Shown here in pieces: positions 17,776-26,849 of a DNA stretch of 62,075 nucleotides. A model generated the notes under the pieces. The model did no database searches and had not been told where the DNA came from. It worked only from the letters and a program-made list of their open reading frames with translations. Source of the DNA: Promethearchaeota archaeon (GTDB taxonomy: Archaea; Asgardarchaeota; Lokiarchaeia; Sigynarchaeales; SOKP01); contig JABXKC010000023.1 of NCBI GenBank assembly GCA_013375495.1, positions 1 to 62,075 of the forward strand, in the 5' to 3' direction. The position numbers were made by a program, and so were the translations under genes. How positions within the stretch are numbered: position 1 is the stretch's first letter; every line of letters begins with the position of its first letter.

Positions 17776-18239
17776 TAAATATCATCCTTAAATCGTTGTA
17801 AAAAATTAAATTAAAATTATTAAACTAGGAATTGGTGAATTTGGGTTCTAATTTTTCTAATCTAGTTCTATTATATTCTAAACCTTTTTCGAGTATTGCT
17901 ATTATTTGGATTAAATAAATATGCTTATAATATATAATTTGTGATGATTATGCTGTTTCTTTAGGAGGAATTCGCACAATCCAAGTATTATTATTAAAGT
18001 ATCAGTTAAAGGGTAAGGAGTTCCTACAGCACTATGACTAGCACTGCTCTCTTATACTTCTTTTTTATCGCTTCAGACATATTCAAATATCTCTATATAA
18101 TTGTATTGATACTGATAATTGTATTGAAAAATTATTTTCTTATTTTTAAATTTCTTCTTTAATCATAATAAGAAAAATCTATAAAAAAAGGGATAATTAA
18201 ATAGTAATAATAAGTAAAATACCAAAGTGAAAAATTAAA
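17776..18239. other. Intergenic region upstream of thiolase copy 2, with gene relic
   Basis: 464 bases. It contains the dehydrogenase relic (17825-17914), a stretch around 17930-18055 that may be further decayed coding DNA on the minus strand, and the presumed promoter of the thiolase. A direct repeat AATTGTATTGA occurs at 18099-18109 and 18117-18127. Confidence 0.5.
17825..17914 (-). pseudogene. Relic of a second 3-hydroxyacyl-CoA dehydrogenase gene
   Basis: On the minus strand this short frame reads ILEKGLEYNRTRLEKLEPK before a stop, matching IIEKGLEYNKSGFEKLESK (about residues 40-58) of the intact dehydrogenase at 2589-3761 with 13 of 19 identities. The DNA also aligns over the same stretch. 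The rest of the gene is gone or unrecognisable. It lies upstream of and divergent to thiolase copy 2, exactly as the intact dehydrogenase lies to thiolase copy 1, so the pair was duplicated as a unit and one dehydrogenase decayed. Confidence 0.7.
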
Positions 18240-19523
18240 ATGAAGAATATAATGAAAAATGTAGTCTTAGTTGATTACGCACGAACTCCATTTTCTCGAT
18301 CTCGTCCTCAACAACCAGAAAGAGATGTTTTTGGAGAAATTAGAGGGGATGAGTTATTGGCACAGTTATTAGTCAAAATGTTTGATACTAAATTAGCTGA
18401 TAAAGGGATTGAAAAGAAAGATATTGAGGAAGTCGCTATTGGGGTTGCTGCAGGAGTACTTGAAAATTGGACATACGGTGGACGCCTACCACTATTTCTA
18501 GCAGATTTTCCCTTTAATGTTCCCGCTTTTTTCATTGATCGCCAATGTGGATCGGCTGGTTCAGGAATGCATGTTGGAATTATGGAGATTATGACGGGAC
18601 ATAGTAAATGTGTACTTTCAACAGGATTTGAACATATGACTCGTGTTAGAGGGCGTGGTACTGAACCTAACTTGAAATTAGCAGATGAAAAGAGTGAATA
18701 CTATCGATCTGATGTTGATTTAAAAATTGTATTCAACATGCTGAATACAGCACAATTATTGTATGAACAAGAGATACCTACTTTTACAAAAGAAGACTTA
18801 GATAAATTTGGAGTAAGAAGTCATAATTTAGCTATCAACAATATAGAAAATGGTTGGTTTAAGGGAGAGATTATACCAATTGAGGGGCATACTCCCGGTA
18901 ATGTAGAGGAGAAAATGATGATTGATAGGGATATGAATGTTCGAAAATCAACATTAGAAGCAGTATCAAAGCTTACACGGTTAACAAAACCTTTCTTCTT
19001 AGATAAAAATGGGGGTAAAGATGGTTATATTAAAAGAGAAGGAACTGATCAAGGAGTTATAACCGCAGGCAATTCTTCTCCTTTAAACGCGGGTGCAACT
19101 GCTGCTGTTTTAATGGAAGAAGAAGAAGCTAAGAAGCGTGGAATTGAACCTATGGCCAGGATAATTTCAATTGGATGGGCAGGAGTCGATCCTCATACCA
19201 TGGGACGAGGTCCTGTGCCCGCTACAAAGAAGGCGTTGGAATATGCAGGTCTTAAAGCTGAAGATATAGATTTTTGGGAGATAAATGAAGCGTTTTGTAT
19301 CGTTGCGTTGAATTGTATGGATAAATTTAACATTCCTGAAGAAAAAGTTAATGTCATGGGGGGCTCTACTGCAATAGGCCATCCATTAGGTTCAACAATG
19401 GTACGGTTAACAGGCACTCTTGCAAGGATATTAAATGAAAAGAAAGCGAAATACGGTGTCGCTAACGCATGTATAGGAGGAGGACAAGGGGTAGCAACGA
19501 TTATCGAAAATCTCGATACCTAA
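18240..19523 (+). CDS. Acetyl-CoA acetyltransferase family thiolase (copy 2)
   Basis: A 427-residue paralogue of the thiolase at 3968, alike over its full length, with all catalytic motifs: DRQCGSAG (about residue 101), NEAF, GHPLGSTM and a C-terminal CIGGGQG. Copy 1 has CCGGGQG; the catalytic cysteine is kept in both. ATG at 18240 follows a GTGAAAAATTAAA lead like that of copy 1. The two genes differ at many silent sites in the 5' half yet are almost identical at 19189-19330 versus 4910-5050. Probable role is the same ketoacyl-CoA or acetoacetyl-CoA chemistry, perhaps with different regulation or chain length. Confidence 0.92.
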   Translation: MKNIMKNVVLVDYARTPFSRSRPQQPERDVFGEIRGDELLAQLLVKMFDTKLADKGIEKKDIEEVAIGVAAGVLENWTYGGRLPLFLADFPFNVPAFFIDRQCGSAGSGMHVGIMEIMTGHSKCVLSTGFEHMTRVRGRGTEPNLKLADEKSEYYRSDVDLKIVFNMLNTAQLLYEQEIPTFTKEDLDKFGVRSHNLAINNIENGWFKGEIIPIEGHTPGNVEEKMMIDRDMNVRKSTLEAVSKLTRLTKPFFLDKNGGKDGYIKREGTDQGVITAGNSSPLNAGATAAVLMEEEEAKKRGIEPMARIISIGWAGVDPHTMGRGPVPATKKALEYAGLKAEDIDFWEINEAFCIVALNCMDKFNIPEEKVNVMGGSTAIGHPLGSTMVRLTGTLARILNEKKAKYGVANACIGGGQGVATIIENLDT

Positions 19524-19654
19524 CATATATCTCAATAGTCTAGTTTAACTCTAACTAAGGTAAAAGGATATAAAAAATAATTTAGATTTTCTATCTATTT
19601 TTTTTTACGAACTTATTCAATTAAAAATAAAAAAAATAAAAATATGAATCAAAT

Positions 19655-20716
19655 TTATTTTATGTAACTTGCGGCTGTTTTTAACCGTTTTTCTGCATCT
19701 TGAGCAAGTTCTTCAACGATAAATTTGACTTTCTTCATGCCTTCGATTAAACCAATACTCTGTCCCAGTAAAACCGCGCCAGATTTAATATCGCCTGCGT
19801 ATGCTGCTTCGTATGCTTTTCCTTCAGCAATGATGTCTTCTTGAGTCATTCCCGCTTCTTCAGCCATTTTAGCTTCTTTATCAGATACGAGGCCGTGATG
19901 TAGCGAGTAATCGTTCTTCCATAGCCGAATAGGTCCAAGCGCTCCAGTTGCTAAGATAGTATCTTGAGCCTTAGCAGTAGTTGGAATGTTTTTATATTCT
20001 TTGGAAAATTCGCTTTCTTCGGATGCTATAAATCTTGAACCCATAGCAATAGCTCCTGCACCCAACGACAACGCAGCAGCAAGACCTTCGCCAGTAGCGA
20101 ACCCACCACAAGCAATTACCGGAAGATCTGGATGCTTTTTCATTACTTGTTGGAGTAAGACTAACGTACTGACTTTTTCGTAGGATTGATGTCCCCCTCC
20201 CTCTGTTCCTGTAACGACAACACCATCCACATTCGAGGCTACACACTTATCTGCGAGCCATAATGCTGGAGCGACGTGAAAATGCTTTATCTGAGATCCA
20301 CTTTCCTTTAATTTCAGATAAGTCTTAGATTGTGGTAATGTTTTTGAGGATCCTGCACTAGTTATGGCATAAACACACTGCTCTTTTAATTTTGGATTAG
20401 ACATAATGAACTTAGGGATTTCCTTTACCAAGATTACTGCATCAACTTCTCTTCTAGAAGTTCTTATGTTAAAACCAAAAGGTTTATCCGTATGTTCAAT
20501 AACCTCTAACATATTATCTTTCATAATTTGAATGGGATTTCTTCCATTCATGTAATCGCTAATTAAAGCAGAATGGCTCAATACGCCTAAACCTCCCGCT
20601 TCAGAAACTGCAATTGTTAATTGGGTGGTATAAAAAGGGCCCATTGGTGCTGCGACGATAGGATGTTTAATCCCAAACATTTTAGTAATATTCGTTTCTA
20701 AAACCATATTATTCAC
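19655..20716 (-). CDS. Nitronate monooxygenase / enoyl-reductase-like FMN protein
   Basis: A 353-residue TIM-barrel flavoprotein of the NPD family. Family marks are PIVAAPMGPF near the start, GTEGGGHQS (about residue 170) and the FMN phosphate region ACGGFATGEGLAAALSLGAGAIAMGSRF split over about residues 200-228. Relatives oxidise nitronates with O2 or, as FabK, reduce enoyl thioesters; in an anaerobe with neighbouring acyl-CoA enzymes the latter type of chemistry is attractive but unproven. The recorded start is GTG at 20716; ATG at 20707 is also possible. It lies 84 bases downstream of the glycyl radical enzyme gene on the same strand, so the two may be cotranscribed. Confidence 0.85.
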   Translation of the reverse strand: MNNMVLETNITKMFGIKHPIVAAPMGPFYTTQLTIAVSEAGGLGVLSHSALISDYMNGRNPIQIMKDNMLEVIEHTDKPFGFNIRTSRREVDAVILVKEIPKFIMSNPKLKEQCVYAITSAGSSKTLPQSKTYLKLKESGSQIKHFHVAPALWLADKCVASNVDGVVVTGTEGGGHQSYEKVSTLVLLQQVMKKHPDLPVIACGGFATGEGLAAALSLGAGAIAMGSRFIASEESEFSKEYKNIPTTAKAQDTILATGALGPIRLWKNDYSLHHGLVSDKEAKMAEEAGMTQEDIIAEGKAYEAAYAGDIKSGAVLLGQSIGLIEGMKKVKFIVEELAQDAEKRLKTAASYIK

Positions 20717-20800
20717 ATCATTAGTTTTTTAGTTTGTAGTTAATGACACAAATAAAAGAAGATTAATAAAATTTTACAGCTGAACAAAAAGAAGTTCGAT

Positions 20801-23302
20801 TTACATCGAATGCGATTCTCGAGCGATTATTTCGTCCTGCAATTCTTTTCCAATGGCGTTGAAATAAGCGTTATAGCCGGTAATTCGTACTAAGAGATTA
20901 TTGTAATTTTCTGGATGTAATTGGGCATCTTTAAGCATTTCAACATCAAGCATGTTTACTTGTAAGCAAGTTCCTCCGTTTTCAATATATCCTCTTAAAT
21001 ATGATTTAAATTTTTCTTTGTGTTCTGGATTCTTAAGAATTGCTGGATTGAATGTAATTGTATGGCTTGCTCCGTTGGGTAAATAGTTAATATATTCTCC
21101 ATCTTCTGCTTTTCCGCCTAAAGCAATGCCCACCGAATTTGTTACTGCAGTAGGGCCTTTAAGATCTGCTCCATTTGATGGACAAATCGCGTTAGAGAGA
21201 AAGGTTCCCATTTTTCGGCCATCGGGAGTAGCTATAGTCAAACTGGCGTCAGCTCCAGCCCAATAATTCCATGATAGCATGCCAGGTCGAAATTGAAAAT
21301 CAGTAGGAGTTTTATATTTCCACGTTTCGTCAGCCCACACATTCATTACTTTTTGAGCCAACTCGTCAGCGTCATCGACATCGTTTCCATATTTTGGCGC
21401 TCTATTTTTTAAGAAAGTCTGAATTACAACGTATTCCTCTCCCTCAAAATCGTTAATCAGGGCATCTTTAATTTGAGATATGGTGTATTTCTTATCGTCG
21501 TAAACAAGTTTTTTAATCGCCAGTAAAGAGTCAACGGTAGTTGCAAAACCAACTCCCTCAACGGTAATAAATCTTAACTCAGGACCACCACACCTAATAT
21601 CTAATCCTTTTTCGATACATCCTTGAACTATTGTCGATAAATATGGAGTTGGGAAATATTCGGCTCTAAGAGATTCAGTTAAATTATATATATCTACGGT
21701 ATATTTAATGAGAAATTCTACTTGTTTTTTCCACGCATTCCAAAATTCTTCCCAAGTTTTAAAATTTTCAGAATCACCAATTTTTGGGCCAACCTGTTCG
21801 CCTTTCTTGGTAGCGACATCATTACCAGGCATGTTTTTTCCGTTCCAAAGGGTTAATTCAATACTTTTGGTTAGATTTGGATTGCAATTCACTGTTCCTG
21901 ATCTATCGTTTCCTTGCATTGTATTTTCTAAGCAACCGACACAAGCGTAATCCCAAGCGTCTTCTGGAGATATACCTTCCGCAATCATACCTGCAATACT
22001 TCTTTCGTCAAAATTTATGAGAAATGGCGCTCCTTGCGATCGGGAGACCATGTCGACTATGATATTTAACAATTTTTCAGGGGAATTTTTATGTAGTCTT
22101 ACATTTGGTTTCGGTTCTAGAATAGGAGACCACTCGTCAATAACTTCCAGAATAGTATAAGTCAGTTCATTTGTTAAATCTTCACCGTTAGGGCCGCATC
22201 CACTTAGAGTCATCAATTGCCCGAACGCCGCGGTAATGCCTTGCTTTCCTACCCTTATTTGCGCGTCATAGGCAGTATTGCAGTGAAACCAGAAACTACC
22301 TAGAATATCTTTGGCGAACTCTTTTGTAATATTATTTTCGTCAATCACATCTTTTCTATACAAATCCCAGAGGTGTTGATCAGCCCGGCCAAAAGAAGTA
22401 CCCGGACCAGGATATGATTCTTCCGCCATAATTAGCATGTGAGTTAACCAAATGGCTTGAACCCCTTGCCAAAATGTTTCAGCAGGCTCCCATGGGACTT
22501 TTTCAAGGTTTTTAGCCATCTGTTCTAGTTCTTCTACTCTTTCAGGCGTACTCGCTTTTTCTTTAAGTCTTCTACATTCTTCAGCGTATTTTTTTGCGAA
22601 TTTTCTTGGTATCTCCGAAGCTTCTAACATTGCTCTTAATTCTTGACCTTTAGAACCTTTTTTTTCTCGTTCTGACAATTTTTCGTACTCAGCTTTAATT
22701 TTTTCATGAATAAACTTGAAACCTTTCTTGATTATGGTTTCGTGATCCGGGATAAGATGCCCCCCCGTTGCGCCAGTATTTCCGAAACCCGATTTATGAT
22801 ATTTGTAAAATTTATGTCTGTTACTCAAATTTCCCTTCCAATATTTTTTTGTTTCTGATTCTGTTAAACAATCGCTCAATTGAGTGTTAAACCTGCCGCC
22901 AGCAATTAAATCGTTCTCAGATATGATCTCGTGTGGAACATAATCGAGCATAACGGTTTTAAAAAACTCTATCTTACGTTCAGGTAAAGATAAGTCCCAG
23001 AAACGAACAGGTAGTGATACTGGAATAGCTACAGACCTCAAACACCCCTCAAAGACTCCCTTACCTTTATTTCCTATGTAAAAGTAAATCTCCGGAGTAA
23101 CATAATAGTCAGATTCAAACCAAACAATATCCCAATCCGTACCAGTAGTGAAAGACATGTATTCGTTATTCCACTCACGGTTAACTCCTTTGAAGTAATA
23201 ATCTCTTAACCATTTAGATCTTTTGGATAAATGGTGGGGTGCAGCAATATTATATTTTGGTTCTTCTTTCTTTATTTTTATTCCATGATCTAAGTCGCTC
23301 AT
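20801..23302 (-). CDS. Glycyl radical enzyme (pyruvate formate-lyase superfamily)
   Basis: An 833-residue enzyme. The glycyl radical loop RITGYNAYF is about 30 residues from the C-terminus, and the thiyl-radical cysteine lies in ACVGCLENTMQG (about residue 455), with a glutamate two residues after it as in dehydratase and decarboxylase members. Other family segments are GRADQHLWDLY and PNLTKSIELTLWNG. The N-terminal 130 residues are less conserved. It must be activated by a radical-SAM enzyme, which is not encoded in this window. Candidate reactions are dehydration, decarboxylation, C-N lyase chemistry or fumarate addition as suggested for archaeal PflD; motifs alone do not decide. A thioredoxin reductase is divergent, and the NPD-like gene follows. 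Confidence 0.9.
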   Translation of the reverse strand: MSDLDHGIKIKKEEPKYNIAAPHHLSKRSKWLRDYYFKGVNREWNNEYMSFTTGTDWDIVWFESDYYVTPEIYFYIGNKGKGVFEGCLRSVAIPVSLPVRFWDLSLPERKIEFFKTVMLDYVPHEIISENDLIAGGRFNTQLSDCLTESETKKYWKGNLSNRHKFYKYHKSGFGNTGATGGHLIPDHETIIKKGFKFIHEKIKAEYEKLSEREKKGSKGQELRAMLEASEIPRKFAKKYAEECRRLKEKASTPERVEELEQMAKNLEKVPWEPAETFWQGVQAIWLTHMLIMAEESYPGPGTSFGRADQHLWDLYRKDVIDENNITKEFAKDILGSFWFHCNTAYDAQIRVGKQGITAAFGQLMTLSGCGPNGEDLTNELTYTILEVIDEWSPILEPKPNVRLHKNSPEKLLNIIVDMVSRSQGAPFLINFDERSIAGMIAEGISPEDAWDYACVGCLENTMQGNDRSGTVNCNPNLTKSIELTLWNGKNMPGNDVATKKGEQVGPKIGDSENFKTWEEFWNAWKKQVEFLIKYTVDIYNLTESLRAEYFPTPYLSTIVQGCIEKGLDIRCGGPELRFITVEGVGFATTVDSLLAIKKLVYDDKKYTISQIKDALINDFEGEEYVVIQTFLKNRAPKYGNDVDDADELAQKVMNVWADETWKYKTPTDFQFRPGMLSWNYWAGADASLTIATPDGRKMGTFLSNAICPSNGADLKGPTAVTNSVGIALGGKAEDGEYINYLPNGASHTITFNPAILKNPEHKEKFKSYLRGYIENGGTCLQVNMLDVEMLKDAQLHPENYNNLLVRITGYNAYFNAIGKELQDEIIARESHSM

Positions 23303-23508
23303 TTATAATGGTTCCCCATAGTGTGAATTTACTATTAAAAATACCAAAAATGTAATCGGTTTAATTTAATATATTTGATTAAATTTAATTCAGAATCAAT
23401 AATAAACATTCAAATTATTCCATATAACTTTTTAAAAAAAATTTTAAACTATCTTTCTAATTATTATGTGTGAATTTAAATAGAGCTACAAAATAAAGGA
23501 GATTAAAA

Positions 23509-24450
23509 TTGTCTGATAAAAATGATTTTGAACTGATAATTATTGGTGGTGGACCAGCGGGATTAACAGCTGCAATTTATGGGGGTAGAATGGGTTTAAG
23601 GACTGCTCTTTTTGAGAGTAAGGCATTTGGAGGCTTAGCTGGGACAGCTCCCAAAATTGAAAATTATCCCGGAATTGAGAGTATTAACGGTCTTGAATTA
23701 ACAGAAAAAATGAGGAAACAAGCTGAAAATTATGGAACTACCTTTTTTTATAATGAAGTTTTAGCTATCAATCCAAAAGAAATGACAGTAACCATATCTA
23801 AAGGCAATATAAAAACAAAAGCTATCATCATTGCTACTGGTTCAAAGCATCTTTCACTTGGATTATCTAACGAATATCAATTATTAGGAAATGGTATATC
23901 CTACTGTGCTACTTGTGACGGACCTTTATTCAGAGATCAAATGGTTGCAGCGGTTGGTGGTAGTAATGCAGCGGGTCTAGAAGTGATTTATCTCTCGGGT
24001 ATTGCAAAGAAAGTGTATCTTATTCATAGACGTCATTGTTTGCGAGCAGAAGCATGTATTGTAGATGAAGTTGATTCATTACCAAATGTTGTACCAATGT
24101 ATAATTGTACTATTGAAGAAGCTATAACTAAAGATAACAAATTAGGAGAACTAAAAATAAAAAATAATGAAACTGGCGAAATAAGCAATATAAGCGTAAA
24201 TGCTCTTTTTATTGCTATAGGAGTTGAGCCACAGAGTGAATTAGCGAAGAAGGCAGCGATAGAACTCGATGATGATAACAATATTAAAATTGATAAAAAT
24301 CAAGAAACTAACTTTCCTGGTATATATGCCGCAGGAGATGTAACTGGTGGAATACGCCAGGTAACCACTGCTACTGGTGAAGCAACAACTGCTGCAATGA
24401 ATGCATATTTGTTTATTAAAAAAGGATGGTATGGAGAAGGAACGAGTTAA
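23509..24450 (+). CDS. Thioredoxin reductase-like flavoprotein
   Basis: A 313-residue low-molecular-weight thioredoxin reductase. FAD motif GGGPAGLTAA (from residue 12), redox-active pair CATCD (about residue 138), NAD(P)-binding GGSNAAG and the closing GIYAAGDVTGG are present. The start is TTG at 23509, supported by AAGGAG eight bases upstream. The second nucleotide site has HRRH, where NADPH enzymes usually have HRR, so NADPH is plausible; several archaeal homologues accept other donors. It would reduce thioredoxin or glutaredoxin-like proteins in the cytoplasm. It is divergent from the glycyl radical enzyme. Confidence 0.92.
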   Translation: MSDKNDFELIIIGGGPAGLTAAIYGGRMGLRTALFESKAFGGLAGTAPKIENYPGIESINGLELTEKMRKQAENYGTTFFYNEVLAINPKEMTVTISKGNIKTKAIIIATGSKHLSLGLSNEYQLLGNGISYCATCDGPLFRDQMVAAVGGSNAAGLEVIYLSGIAKKVYLIHRRHCLRAEACIVDEVDSLPNVVPMYNCTIEEAITKDNKLGELKIKNNETGEISNISVNALFIAIGVEPQSELAKKAAIELDDDNNIKIDKNQETNFPGIYAAGDVTGGIRQVTTATGEATTAAMNAYLFIKKGWYGEGTS

Positions 24451-24506
24451 ATTCTCTCTATAATATATCCGACATCTATTAAAGAACTAGTTTTGATATT
24501 ACCTGC

Positions 24507-24530
24507 ATATTACAATCTATTATGTAATAT
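24507..24530. repeat. Inverted repeat ATATTACA-N8-TGTAATAT before xerA
   Basis: Perfect eight-base arms with an eight-base spacer, 22 bases before the recombinase start; another GATATTAC precedes it at 24495. Such symmetry suits an operator, a terminator hairpin for the upstream reductase, or a recombinase site. The arms do not match the archaeal dif sequence I know, so a dif call is not made. Confidence 0.35.
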
Positions 24531-24551
24531 CACGATGTTATTTCTTCTATT

Positions 24552-25481
24552 ATGGTAGATTATAAGGTTTCAGATTTTATCGATGATTTCCTAATTTCAA
24601 AGGAAGTCGAAGAAGGATGTGCGCCCTCAACTATCAAAGCGTATCGATATGATCTTAAAAAATTTATCAATCTTGTAGGAGATTTACCTCTTGAATCACC
24701 AATGATGCGTCAGAGAATTAGACTTTTTCTAAAGCAGCTGAAAGATTTAGAGTATACTAAAAAGGGTATAAGTAGAAAAATAGCCACATTGAGATCTTAT
24801 TTTAAATTTTTGACACTTAATGAATTTATAACAAAAAATCCAATGAGCACAATAAAATCTCCTAAAATTAAGTTAGAAGAGAGTCTTCCCAAATTTCTTG
24901 ATGTCTCTGACATCGAGGTAATATTTAATAAGTTAAAAGATAGGAAATTGTTTAACTCAAAAAAGAGTCAGAGATATTATTTGATTGTAAGACTGCTTTA
25001 TTCTACAATGGCTCGTGTGAGCGAACTATGCGATATTAAAATAAGAGACATTGATTTTAATAAAGGCTACATAAGGCTAAAGGGTAAAGGAAGTAAAGAA
25101 AGAATTGTACCTGTTGATTATAACACGTTAAATCTATTCAATGAATATCTAAATAATCGAATATCTTACAGTTTGGAAGATTACCTATTAGTAAACACGA
25201 GAAATCAAAAATTAAATCCTCGTGTAGTTCAAGCTGATATAAAAACAATAAAGGAGAAGTGTGGTTTCTCAGATTCTAAAATTATAACACCTCACATATT
25301 TAGACATACTGGAGCTACGCATCTTAGACGTTCTGGAATGGATATCAGCGAATTACAAGACATTTTAGGGCATAGTTCTCCTAATACAACTCGTATCTAT
25401 GCTAAGAATGATATTACTAAGTTAAGACAGTCGTATTCTGCGATGCATCCATTAAATAATGATAACTTAAAACTAAAATAG
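24552..25481 (+). CDS. xerA: Tyrosine recombinase, XerA-type
   Basis: A 309-residue site-specific recombinase. The N-terminal SAM-like DNA-binding domain spans about 1-90, the catalytic domain follows. Active-site residues visible are Arg in ARVSEL (about 155), Lys in GKGSKER (about 180), HIFRHTG (about 255), the LGHSS histidine and the Tyr in TTRIYAK (about 284). Family members resolve chromosome dimers at dif without accessory proteins in archaea, or integrate mobile elements. No integration boundaries, att repeats or phage genes surround it, and the next gene is the replication initiator, so a housekeeping XerA is favoured. Confidence 0.88.
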   Translation: MVDYKVSDFIDDFLISKEVEEGCAPSTIKAYRYDLKKFINLVGDLPLESPMMRQRIRLFLKQLKDLEYTKKGISRKIATLRSYFKFLTLNEFITKNPMSTIKSPKIKLEESLPKFLDVSDIEVIFNKLKDRKLFNSKKSQRYYLIVRLLYSTMARVSELCDIKIRDIDFNKGYIRLKGKGSKERIVPVDYNTLNLFNEYLNNRISYSLEDYLLVNTRNQKLNPRVVQADIKTIKEKCGFSDSKIITPHIFRHTGATHLRRSGMDISELQDILGHSSPNTTRIYAKNDITKLRQSYSAMHPLNNDNLKLK

Positions 25482-25629
25482 ATTATTAATTATCAAATTT
25501 TAATAACATCATGAGTCAATAATCTATTAATTTACTACTAAAAAGTTGAAACTATAAGAAAGTTTAAACTTAATTTGTTCTATAATTACTTATATATCAC
25601 TAAAAATTTCAATTAGGAGCAATTCAATC
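25482..25629. promoter_or_regulatory. xerA-cdc6 intergenic region, candidate origin and cdc6 promoter
   Basis: 148 very AT-rich bases before the initiator gene. It holds a perfect 12-base palindrome AAGTTTAAACTT (25560-25571), a related GTTGAAAC at about 25546, a TATA-like TTATATATC (25590-25598) and AGGAG (25615-25619). Archaeal origins commonly lie next to cdc6 genes, but no copy of the known origin-recognition-box consensus was found. Confidence 0.4.
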
Positions 25630-26823
25630 ATGGACGAGGATGATTTTAGAAAACTTTTCATGAAGAAGTCAGTTTTCAAGCTAGCTAGCTCGCTTGATAT
25701 GAGTTATGTGCCCGAAAAATTATATTGTCGCGATGATACAATAAATTCCCTATTTTTTAACTTTAGAAGGATTCTTGATGAAGAAGAGCAACCTTCGATC
25801 AACTGCTTAATTTTAGGAAAAGGTGGAGTTGGAAAAACCTGTACAGCGAGATTCTTTGGTAAAAACCTCAAAAATATTGCGTTAGAAAAAGACATCAATA
25901 TGTTTATTGAGTATTATAATTGTATTAACTTCCGTTCAAAAAGTAAGATAATACGTGAATTATTAGCTAAACACACTCACGGAAGCGGACGCGGCTTTGC
26001 AGACGAAGAAGCTCTTAAATTAATTCTGAAACAGTTAATAAGAGAAAAAAGTTATATGTTATTGGTAATTGACGAAGTTCATTTATTAAGACCAGATGAA
26101 ATTTTAGCTTTTTTAGATATCGCAGAAACTTATGGGCATCAAAACGCCAAACTATCAATAATATTAATCTCCAGAAATAAAGACTGGATGAGAATTGAAA
26201 CTGAAAGAATTTTAAGTAGAATAAACGAGAAACTTACACTTAAGCCCTATAATTACGAGGAATCAAAACAGATATTGGAATATAGAAGTGAGCTTGCTTT
26301 TAAAGAGTACGTTGCTGATGACGATATCTTAAACATGGTTAGTCAGATTGTTACTGAACACCAAGATATGCGACACGGAATTGAGATTTTAAGAAAAAGT
26401 GGGTTATACGCTGATAAAGAAAGTTTAGATCGGATAAATGCAGACATTATTAGGGAAGCTTCAAATGATGTGTATCCCACTTTTAGAGGAGAAATCGTAG
26501 ATCAACTTAGCGATCAAGAATTACTAGCGTTATTTGGAATTGCTAGATCGTTAATAAATAAAGATGAACCATATTCGCTTGTTGACGAGGCTTTTGAGGA
26601 ATATCAAATAATTAGCGAGACATATTCAATAGAACCGCATGTCAAAATGAGCTTTCGAAAATATATAAGGACGCTTAATCAACTAAAGATAATTGCTTCA
26701 AAAACGGTGAGAATCGAAAAAGCAGAGCGAGGAAGACATTTAGAAATTACGTTATTAGATATCCCAGCAGCAAAATTAGAAGAATTTTTAATCGATATTT
26801 TCAATAGAAAATTCGGTTCCTAA
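25630..26823 (+). CDS. cdc6: Orc1/Cdc6-type replication initiator
   Basis: A 397-residue AAA+ ATPase. Walker A is GKGGVGKTCT (about residue 63), Walker B LLVIDEVHLL (about 140), sensor 1 IILISRN (about 180), and the sensor-2/lid region EHQDMRHGIEILRKSG (about 240) has the arginine typical of the family. Residues after about 290 form a winged helix for origin DNA. Family proteins bind origin recognition boxes and recruit MCM. The ATG at 25630 follows AGGAG by ten bases. It faces the truncated reductase gene, 26 bases from its end. Confidence 0.9.
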   Translation: MDEDDFRKLFMKKSVFKLASSLDMSYVPEKLYCRDDTINSLFFNFRRILDEEEQPSINCLILGKGGVGKTCTARFFGKNLKNIALEKDINMFIEYYNCINFRSKSKIIRELLAKHTHGSGRGFADEEALKLILKQLIREKSYMLLVIDEVHLLRPDEILAFLDIAETYGHQNAKLSIILISRNKDWMRIETERILSRINEKLTLKPYNYEESKQILEYRSELAFKEYVADDDILNMVSQIVTEHQDMRHGIEILRKSGLYADKESLDRINADIIREASNDVYPTFRGEIVDQLSDQELLALFGIARSLINKDEPYSLVDEAFEEYQIISETYSIEPHVKMSFRKYIRTLNQLKIIASKTVRIEKAERGRHLEITLLDIPAAKLEEFLIDIFNRKFGS

Positions 26824-26849
26824 CTTCCTTCTCAATTTTATTACTATAT

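Noticed and set aside
18099..18127. AATTGTATTGA direct repeat as a regulator site
   Set aside because: Two copies 18 bases apart in AT-rich DNA are close to chance and lack symmetry; noted only in the intergenic entry.
24507..24530. dif recombination site for XerA
   Set aside because: Arms and spacer do not match the known archaeal dif pattern (11-base arms around a 6-base centre); kept only as an inverted repeat.
24552..25481. Integrase of a mobile element
   Set aside because: No att repeats, tRNA gene, phage or plasmid genes around it, and the sequence fits a stand-alone XerA next to cdc6.
25482..25629. Classical origin recognition boxes
   Set aside because: No match to the known long box consensus; only AT-rich palindromes are present.
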